5,061 bases of DNA from Pseudobdellovibrionaceae bacterium (lineage in GTDB: Bacteria; Bdellovibrionota; Bdellovibrionia; Bdellovibrionales; JAMPXM01). Numbering within the stretch: position 1 is the first letter of the stretch; each line of letters starts with the position of its first letter. Below, piece after piece: positions 1-3,608 of this stretch. The stretch lies in NCBI GenBank assembly GCA_913776405.1, contig CAJYOV010000415.1, forward strand, positions 1-5,061. The letters are read 5' to 3'. The position numbers and the translations under genes were made by a program. Below the pieces are notes generated by a model that worked only from the letters and a program-made list of their open reading frames with translations, was not told where the DNA came from and searched no databases.

Positions 1-45
1 GTTCTAGCATCACACGCATCCTTTGGAGGTCTAGGACTCGAAAAA

Positions 46-72
46 TTAGGAATTACCTAAGGAGCACTCCTT
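46..72. repeat. Two adjacent short inverted repeats upstream of the response regulator
   Basis: TTAGG (46-50) and CCTAA (56-60) are perfect complements around a 5-base centre. Immediately after, AAGGAG (59-64) and CTCCTT (67-72) form a second perfect inverted repeat with a 2-base centre. Both lie more than 110 bases before the preferred start of the response regulator, so they could be operator sites or small RNA stems in its leader. The AAGGAG half also reads as a good ribosome-binding site 7 bases before a TTG codon at 72 that is in frame with the response regulator, so part of the symmetry may be incidental. I see no convincing -35/-10 pair in the first 188 bases and no other gene there. 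Confidence 0.4.
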
Positions 73-173
73 TGTATCAACAAACACATCCGCGCGCGAT
101 TCGTGCTCTTTCCAACAACACGATTGCGGCATTTTGCTTCACCTCTGAAGTCGGTGTTAAGTCTGTTGGTACC

Positions 174-188
174 AGGGAGGGTATTCGA
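174..188 (+). promoter_or_regulatory. Ribosome-binding site that decides the response regulator start
   Basis: AGGGAGGG at 174-181 is followed by a 7-base spacer and the ATG at 189. This is the strongest Shine-Dalgarno match on the plus strand near the gene and places the start at 189 rather than at the further upstream, in-frame TTG at 72. The TTG also has a good match (AAGGAG, 59-64), so a longer 199-residue form cannot be excluded. Confidence 0.7.
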
Positions 189-671
189 ATGTTCACTGAC
201 ACCGTGGAGATGAATTTCACTATGGCATCTATGTCGTCCACTCAAAGGCCCGACCTTGAGCTTTCGCACGAAGGCGTCTTAAACCTTCAAGGCAAAACTG
301 TTCTGCTTGTCGAAGACAACCTCGACTCTCAAGAGTTCATGAGCCGCATGTTATCGGCGTTTGGCCTCATTGTTCGCACGGCGGCAAACGGGCTAGAGGC
401 AATCACTCACGTTTCGATGTACGAGCCTGATATTATTTTGATGGATCTGCGCATGCCTGTGATCGACGGATTCGATGCGACTAAGCGCCTGCGCGCGGAC
501 GGTTTCGAAGGTCCGATTATCGCGATCACAGCCGAGCCGGAGTCGACACATCGCTACGAATGTTTGGACAATGGGTTTAACGACTTTGTCGTGAAGCCGG
601 TGGTGAAGAAAGACCTAGTGACGAAGATGGTCGATCACCTTCAAAATCTCACTCGCAAGATTTTCCACTAA
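189..671 (+). CDS. Single-domain response regulator (CheY-like receiver)
   Basis: This encodes a 160-residue protein made of a short polar N-terminal stretch (about residues 1-35) and one receiver domain (about 36-155). It has no DNA-binding or enzyme output domain. The receiver landmarks are all present: the acidic pair E42/D43 in VLLVEDN, the phospho-acceptor D86 in ILMDLRMP, the conserved T114 in IAITA and K136 in the VVKPV segment. The spacing between them matches CheY-type domains. The sequence style (LMDLRMPVIDGFDATKRLR) resembles receivers that belong to hybrid histidine kinases. The protein probably accepts phosphate from a histidine kinase or phosphotransfer protein encoded elsewhere and acts by protein contact in the cytoplasm; no partner kinase is in the window. 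The start at 189 is chosen for its strong ribosome-binding site, although an in-frame TTG at 72 would give 199 residues. It stands alone on the plus strand and ends in a good terminator. The family call is secure; the pathway is unknown. Confidence 0.93.
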   Translation: MFTDTVEMNFTMASMSSTQRPDLELSHEGVLNLQGKTVLLVEDNLDSQEFMSRMLSAFGLIVRTAANGLEAITHVSMYEPDIILMDLRMPVIDGFDATKRLRADGFEGPIIAITAEPESTHRYECLDNGFNDFVVKPVVKKDLVTKMVDHLQNLTRKIFH

Positions 672-979
672 GTCATCGCAAGAAACAGCAAAGACGCGGC
701 CGCGATCAAGAGTTCAACGAAACTCTGAGCGGCCGTTTTTTTTGAGGCGCGACGTGCTTTCGGTTTCACTTCCAGAAATGAAAGTGGCGCTGGCGCGCGA
801 ACCGCTGGCGGCAAAGCCGGGGCAGCGGGCAGGGTGACCGACCGTTCGACCGAAGGTGCAGCGAAAACAGCCTTCGTTTGAACTGGTACCGGCGTGACGT
901 CGATGACGGCCGGCTCTGCTTTAAAAGACTTGCGGCAGAGGAAGGCTTCAGTCGTTTGAAGAAGCGTGCAGTTATTCAT
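668..979 (-). CDS. Small Pro/Ala-rich protein with hydrophobic C-terminal tail, unknown function
   Basis: I do not recognise this 103-residue protein. It has a short N-terminal part with two Cys (C4, C15), a low-complexity middle rich in Pro, Ala and Val (about 23-66), a basic patch (about 72-81, with KPKARR and KK), and a hydrophobic end (about 86-103, SFVELLIAAASLLFLAMT). Basic residues followed by a terminal hydrophobic helix look like a tail anchor with the bulk of the protein in the cytoplasm. The ATG overlaps the stop of the ArsR-type gene upstream in the shared ATGAATAA, and no strong ribosome-binding site is seen, so translation is probably coupled to that gene. Its own stop overlaps the stop of the convergent response regulator by 4 bases. 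Against it: the terminator of the response regulator lies inside the reading frame and encodes most of the hydrophobic tail. I think it is more likely real than not. Confidence 0.55.
   Translation of the reverse strand: MNNCTLLQTTEAFLCRKSFKAEPAVIDVTPVPVQTKAVFAAPSVERSVTLPAAPALPPAVRAPAPLSFLEVKPKARRASKKTAAQSFVELLIAAASLLFLAMT
697..743 (+). terminator. Intrinsic terminator of the response regulator gene
   Basis: CGGCCGC (697-703) pairs perfectly with GCGGCCG (729-735). Inside it AGAGTT (709-714) pairs with AACTCT (721-726) around a 6-base loop. The stem is followed directly by eight T residues (736-743). It begins 25 bases after the stop of the response regulator at 671, so it should end that transcript. 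It lies within the last third of the convergent minus-strand small gene (668-979), where the T tract reads as Lys codons. On the minus strand the stem is followed only by a moderately T-rich stretch, so any termination in that direction would be weaker. Confidence 0.88.
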
Positions 980-1331
980 TCTCTGTAGCCACCTTCACTA
1001 GGGGTTTCGAGTTCGACTTAGCCGACTTGTGACACTGGAGAATCGATGCCAATAAGCCTGGAAAACGTTTTTCAAGTTCTTCGGAGCGAACGGCGTTGAC
1101 GACTTCAACGCCGACCTTCTCGGAATGAATGAGGCCGTTCTCGCGTAAAATCTTGTGGTGGAACGATATTGTCGAAGGCGAGAGATCGATGCTGCAGGTC
1201 GCTGAACAATTCTGACCAGCCGATGCCATCAGCTTTGCGACGATCGTACGACGAATAGGGTCGCTCAGCGCGTAGAGGACGCCGTCGATCGTAATATCTT
1301 TCGCTGAGGGATGACTAAACGCTCTTGCCAT
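972..1331 (-). CDS. ArsR-type winged helix-turn-helix transcriptional regulator
   Basis: This 119-residue protein is almost entirely one winged-helix domain. The N-terminal helix carries YALSDPIRRTIVAKLM (about 20-35), the usual ArsR-family opening. The recognition helix is in SPSTISFHHKILRENGLI (51-68), and the wing follows at about 69-80 (SEKVGVEVVNAV). Such proteins are dimeric repressors that leave DNA when a ligand, metal or oxidant binds. C42 and C46 sit just before the recognition helix, close to where the metal-binding ELCVCDL segment lies in arsenic sensors; a third Cys (C100) is near the C-terminus. This suggests a thiol-based switch for metal, electrophile or oxidant, but that is inference. 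The gene is divergent from the alkene reductase with a 90-base spacer full of inverted repeats, so it most likely controls that gene and itself. The ATG at 1331 gives the usual N-terminus, but its ribosome-binding site is weak (GAGA-like). Confidence 0.9.
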   Translation of the reverse strand: MARAFSHPSAKDITIDGVLYALSDPIRRTIVAKLMASAGQNCSATCSIDLSPSTISFHHKILRENGLIHSEKVGVEVVNAVRSEELEKRFPGLLASILQCHKSAKSNSKPLVKVATENE

Positions 1332-1355
1332 AAAGAGACGTTCTCACAGAATCGA

Positions 1356-1368
1356 CTTGCACTGCAAG
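1356..1368. promoter_or_regulatory. Perfect inverted repeat, candidate operator, ArsR-proximal
   Basis: CTTGCA (1356-1361) and TGCAAG (1363-1368) are exact complements around one C. It lies 24 bases upstream of the ArsR-type start and about 55 bases upstream of the alkene reductase start, where a bound protein could affect both divergent promoters. It has no T tract, and its sequence differs from the TTCAATA elements next to it, so it may be read by a different regulator. Confidence 0.5.
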
Positions 1369-1370
1369 AC

Positions 1371-1405
1371 ATTTCAATACATCAATACTTCAATATTATT
1401 GAAAT
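1371..1405. promoter_or_regulatory. Repeat-rich operator/promoter of the alkene reductase
   Basis: Three 8-base units run head to tail: TTCAATAC (1373-1380), ATCAATAC (1381-1388) and TTCAATAT (1389-1396), followed by the inverted copy TATTGAAA (1397-1404). The last two form the perfect palindrome TTCAATATTATTGAA (1389-1403). The outer pair ATTTCAATA (1371-1379) and TATTGAAAT (1397-1405) is also an exact inverted repeat. AT-rich inverted repeats with TTCA/TGAA ends are usual for ArsR-family operators, so the adjacent regulator is the likely reader. A -10-like TATTAT (1394-1399, five of six consensus bases) lies inside the palindrome, so binding would block the reductase promoter. No good -35 is visible. 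The ribosome-binding site AGAAGGG (1408-1414) follows, 7 bases before the reductase ATG. Confidence 0.65.
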
Positions 1406-1421
1406 ATAGAAGGGCTGAAAT

Positions 1422-2474
1422 ATGGCGTCTCTTTTCGAACCAATTGAAGTAGGCGATTTAAAACTCTCAAACCGCATCGTGATGGCGCCCCTGACACGGC
1501 AGCGGGCGCCGGAAGGGCGAAACCCCAACGCTCGAATGGTCCAGTATTACAGAGATCGCGCTTCGGCGGGTCTCATTTTGACCGAGGCGACGGCCGTGAA
1601 TCCGCGAGGTGTCGGTTACGCCGATACACCGGGCATCTGGTCAGGCAGCCAAGTTGAAGGCTGGAAGGCTGTCACTAAAGCGGTTCATGAAGAGGGCGGT
1701 AAGATTGTCATGCAGCTTTGGCATGTAGGCCGTATCTCGCACTCTTATTTTTTAGAAGGCCAGTTGCCGGTGGCACCTAGCGCGATCGCGCCCGACGCCG
1801 ATGTGAGCCTTCTAAGACCGAAGCGTCGTTTCGAGACGCCTCACGCACTGACGATAGATGAAATCAAATCGACGATCGAAGATTACCGTCGGGGTGCCGA
1901 GAACGCGAAACGCGCGGGTTTCGATGGTGTTGAGATTCACGGTGCAAACGGCTACTTGCCGGATCAATTTCTTCAGTCGACAACGAATCATCGGACCGAC
2001 GATTACGGTGGATCCGTTGAAAACCGCGCGCGGTTTCTACTTGAAGCAGTTGACGCTGCCATCGAGGTTTGGGGCGCAGGCCGTGTGGGGGTTCATCTCG
2101 CGCCTCGTGGTGATTCGAACTGGATCGGTGATGCAAACCCGAAAGAAACTTTCGGTTACGTTGCGCGCGAGTTGAAAAAACGAGGTATCGCGTTTCTCTT
2201 CATTCGTGAAGCGCAAGGTGAAGGTTATCTCACGCCATACTTGAAAGAGCTGTTTGGTGGCCCGGTGATCGCAAACCAACAGCTGACGAAAGACTCGGCA
2301 GAAGAGATTCTGAAATCTGGAAAAGCCGATCTAGTCTCGTTCGGTCGAATGTATATTGCCAATCCGGATTTGGTAGAGCGGTTGAAAGCGAACGCATCTC
2401 TCAACGAGCCGGACGCTAACACGTTCTACACGGCCGGAGATCAGGGCTATAACGATTATCCAAAGATGTCTTAG
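1422..2474 (+). CDS. Alkene reductase, Old Yellow Enzyme family (NemA-like)
   Basis: This 350-residue protein is a TIM-barrel FMN oxidoreductase of the Old Yellow Enzyme family, which uses NAD(P)H to reduce C=C bonds activated by a nearby carbonyl or nitro group, and often nitro-esters, maleimides and quinones. It would act in the cytoplasm, usually in detoxification. Motifs in order: NRIVMAPLTR (17-26, T25 near the flavin), QLWHVGR (98-104), the substrate-binding pair H173/N176 and probable proton donor Y178 in HGANGYL, then NHRTDDYGGS (189-198) with ENRARFLLE, and the C-terminal phosphate-binding GRMYIANPDLVERL (308-321, with R309). T25 in place of Cys fits the classical subgroup. In the barrel strand VGVHLAPRG (222-230) the usual flavin-contacting Arg is replaced by H225. 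At 350 residues it is slightly shorter than typical family members. The start has a good ribosome-binding site (1408-1414). Its end overlaps the convergent rhomboid gene by 59 bases. Control by the divergent ArsR-type gene is likely. Confidence 0.95.
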   Translation: MASLFEPIEVGDLKLSNRIVMAPLTRQRAPEGRNPNARMVQYYRDRASAGLILTEATAVNPRGVGYADTPGIWSGSQVEGWKAVTKAVHEEGGKIVMQLWHVGRISHSYFLEGQLPVAPSAIAPDADVSLLRPKRRFETPHALTIDEIKSTIEDYRRGAENAKRAGFDGVEIHGANGYLPDQFLQSTTNHRTDDYGGSVENRARFLLEAVDAAIEVWGAGRVGVHLAPRGDSNWIGDANPKETFGYVARELKKRGIAFLFIREAQGEGYLTPYLKELFGGPVIANQQLTKDSAEEILKSGKADLVSFGRMYIANPDLVERLKANASLNEPDANTFYTAGDQGYNDYPKMS

Positions 2475-3246
2475 GGCTCACGGTCGCGAGATCTTGCAGA
2501 AGATCTCGAAACTGAAGGCGCTCGGCTTCCTGAGCGAGCGCCCACTCAACTTCCCAGTCAGCGGGCTCTTCGACAATGGTCTCGAGAACTTCAGCCGATT
2601 TAAATTTGCGGCGGTTGAGTGCGTAATATCCAAAAGCGGTCGCCACGCCAAATAGGAAGCCGTAAGTATGGGCCGCGTAACTGATATGCGGCTCATAACC
2701 TTGAGGTAAGAACAAGGCCGCGCCGATCACGAGTGATTTGCCAACTCGCCTGCGAACAGATTCTTTTGATTCAAGAAGAGCGTAGAGCGTAAGCCAAACA
2801 GCGCCCATCCAAAACACGACGCCTGAAATGCCAACGAGACTCGAGTGAGTCGGCATCGACTTGAGCGTGAGATAGTTTGTAAGCCCACCGATGAGAAGAC
2901 CTAACACTGGAAACAGCGAGAGGCCGAAGTAACCTATGAGAAAGTAGCTGAGCGGAATGAAAAGAAGCAGGTTGCTGAGTAAGTGGCTTGTGTCGGCGTG
3001 AACAAAGAGTGTTGTCCAGAGTTGCCAGTAAGCGCCCCGTTCGAACACGGCCTCGCGAGAAGCACTTACGAGGGATGCTAGCGAATGACCGAAGATCGAG
3101 CTGTTGTTCCAAACGCTGAGGGAGATCGCAACGAGCAGTGCAACAAACACTGTCGTCACTGCCGCTGAAGCCTCGTGAAGGGGCCGTGTAAACCAGTTGC
3201 TTTGGATACGACTAAAAACGTACGGCTTTAGACTGAATTGTTCCAT
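2416..3246 (-). CDS. Rhomboid-family intramembrane serine protease
   Basis: This encodes a 276-residue membrane protein with about six predicted membrane spans (roughly 28-46, 87-106, 109-128, 137-158, 168-180, 189-210). Rhomboids cut transmembrane helices of other proteins within the inner membrane using a Ser-His pair. Both are visible: GISG (139-142) with nucleophile S141, and AAHTYGFLFG (191-200) with H193. The supporting WQLWTTLFVHAD (74-85) and HLLSN (88-92, the HxxxN motif) are also there. After the core comes a polar tail of about 65 residues (211-276) with an acidic, Trp-containing segment (EPADWEVEWALAQEAERL). The last ~19 codons overlap the 3' end of the alkene reductase in antisense. 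I chose the ATG at 3246; a TTG at 3288 would add 14 residues. Neither has a clear ribosome-binding site. It lies 92 bases after the small membrane protein gene on the same strand and may be cotranscribed with it. Family call secure, substrate unknown. Confidence 0.93.
   Translation of the reverse strand: MEQFSLKPYVFSRIQSNWFTRPLHEASAAVTTVFVALLVAISLSVWNNSSIFGHSLASLVSASREAVFERGAYWQLWTTLFVHADTSHLLSNLLLFIPLSYFLIGYFGLSLFPVLGLLIGGLTNYLTLKSMPTHSSLVGISGVVFWMGAVWLTLYALLESKESVRRRVGKSLVIGAALFLPQGYEPHISYAAHTYGFLFGVATAFGYYALNRRKFKSAEVLETIVEEPADWEVEWALAQEAERLQFRDLLQDLATVSPKTSLDNRYSPDLRPCRTC
2487..2508. other. Perfect 9-bp hairpin just past the alkene reductase stop
   Basis: CGAGATCTT (2487-2495) pairs exactly with AAGATCTCG (2500-2508) around a GCAG loop. 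It begins 13 bases after the reductase stop and lies inside the C-terminal codons of the convergent rhomboid gene, where it encodes RDLLQDL. There is no T tract on either strand, so it is not a standard intrinsic terminator. It could protect the 3' end of the reductase mRNA or help factor-dependent termination. Confidence 0.5.
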
Positions 3247-3280
3247 CCGTTTGAAGATGGGTTCGAGTCTAGAACCGGCA

Positions 3281-3325
3281 AGCGCCAAAATTGGGCGCTA
3301 CGCAGATGTCGGAGAGATTGGCGCC
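3281..3325 (-). other. Competing GC-rich stems in the rhomboid leader
   Basis: Read on the minus strand, GGCGCC (3325-3320), AGCGCC (3299-3294) and GGCGCT (3286-3281) follow one another. The second and third pair perfectly over 6 bp with a 7-base loop. The first can instead pair with the second over 5 bp. They lie between the small membrane protein gene and the rhomboid start. No T tract follows, so this is not an intrinsic terminator. It may be a leader structure or chance. Confidence 0.3.
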
Positions 3326-3338
3326 GAATATCGAGAAC

Positions 3339-3566
3339 TTAACTCTGCTCGGTTTTTTTGATTGCGTCTTGAGCGGCAGGATTTACAGCGCCGGTTGAAG
3401 CTTGCGAGTCATCTTGGGTTTGAGAGGCCGAGCTGCCGAGATGAGCTTGTTCGTTCTTCAGTGCTGTCTTGCCTGTGATGCCGACCCACTCAGGGAGAAA
3501 GATCATGAAGAGCACGTAGACGAAGATTCCGAAGAAAACGACGACGCCGGCTGCAATATAAATCAT
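3339..3566 (-). CDS. Small single-span membrane protein, unknown function
   Basis: I do not recognise this 75-residue protein. Residues 2-24 form one strongly hydrophobic, aromatic-rich helix (IYIAAGVVVFFGIFVYVLFM and on), ending at LPEW. A short segment WVGITGKTALKNEQAH (27-42) follows, then a polar, low-complexity tail rich in Ser, Gln, Ala and Asp (43-75). There is almost no charge before the helix and Lys follows it, which suggests the tail faces the cytoplasm; this topology is inference. There is no lipobox. The ATG has a good ribosome-binding site, AGGGAG (3579-3574) with a 7-base spacer, and that site is part of a stem. It starts 42 bases after the lipoprotein gene, so the two are probably one transcript. 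The rhomboid gene follows 92 bases later, which makes a partner or substrate relationship conceivable. The clean start and spacing make it a likely real gene. Confidence 0.78.
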   Translation of the reverse strand: MIYIAAGVVVFFGIFVYVLFMIFLPEWVGITGKTALKNEQAHLGSSASQTQDDSQASTGAVNPAAQDAIKKTEQS

Positions 3567-3572
3567 TTGAAA

Positions 3573-3595
3573 GCTCCCTTCGCGGTCAGGGGAGC
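3573..3595 (-). promoter_or_regulatory. Hairpin covering the ribosome-binding site of the small membrane protein
   Basis: On the minus strand GCTCCC (3595-3590) pairs perfectly with GGGAGC (3578-3573) across an 11-base loop. The second arm contains most of the AGGGAG ribosome-binding site for the ATG at 3566. When folded it would hide that site, so translation of the small protein could depend on ribosomes leaving the lipoprotein stop 14 bases upstream, or on a factor that opens the stem. No T tract follows, so it is not a terminator. Confidence 0.5.
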
Positions 3596-3608
3596 CTATC
3601 GCAAAGAC

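Noticed and set aside
57..269. 70-codon minus-strand frame across the response regulator leader
   Set aside because: It overlaps the regulator start, its product is Arg/His-rich, and no ribosome-binding site or family pattern is visible.
1858..2279. Plus- and minus-strand frames within the alkene reductase gene (1858-2175, 1864-2136, 2037-2279)
   Set aside because: They are fully covered by a strongly conserved enzyme, and their products are Arg-rich and compositionally unlike real proteins.
2771..3112. 113-codon minus-strand frame within the rhomboid gene
   Set aside because: It lies out of frame on the same strand as a protein with intact rhomboid motifs. Its product is Arg/Ser/His-rich without recognisable features.
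3353..3359. Seven T residues on the plus strand, possible intrinsic terminator
   Set aside because: Only a weak CGAG/CTCG stem precedes it, no plus-strand gene ends nearby, and on the minus strand the run is simply Lys codons of the small membrane protein.
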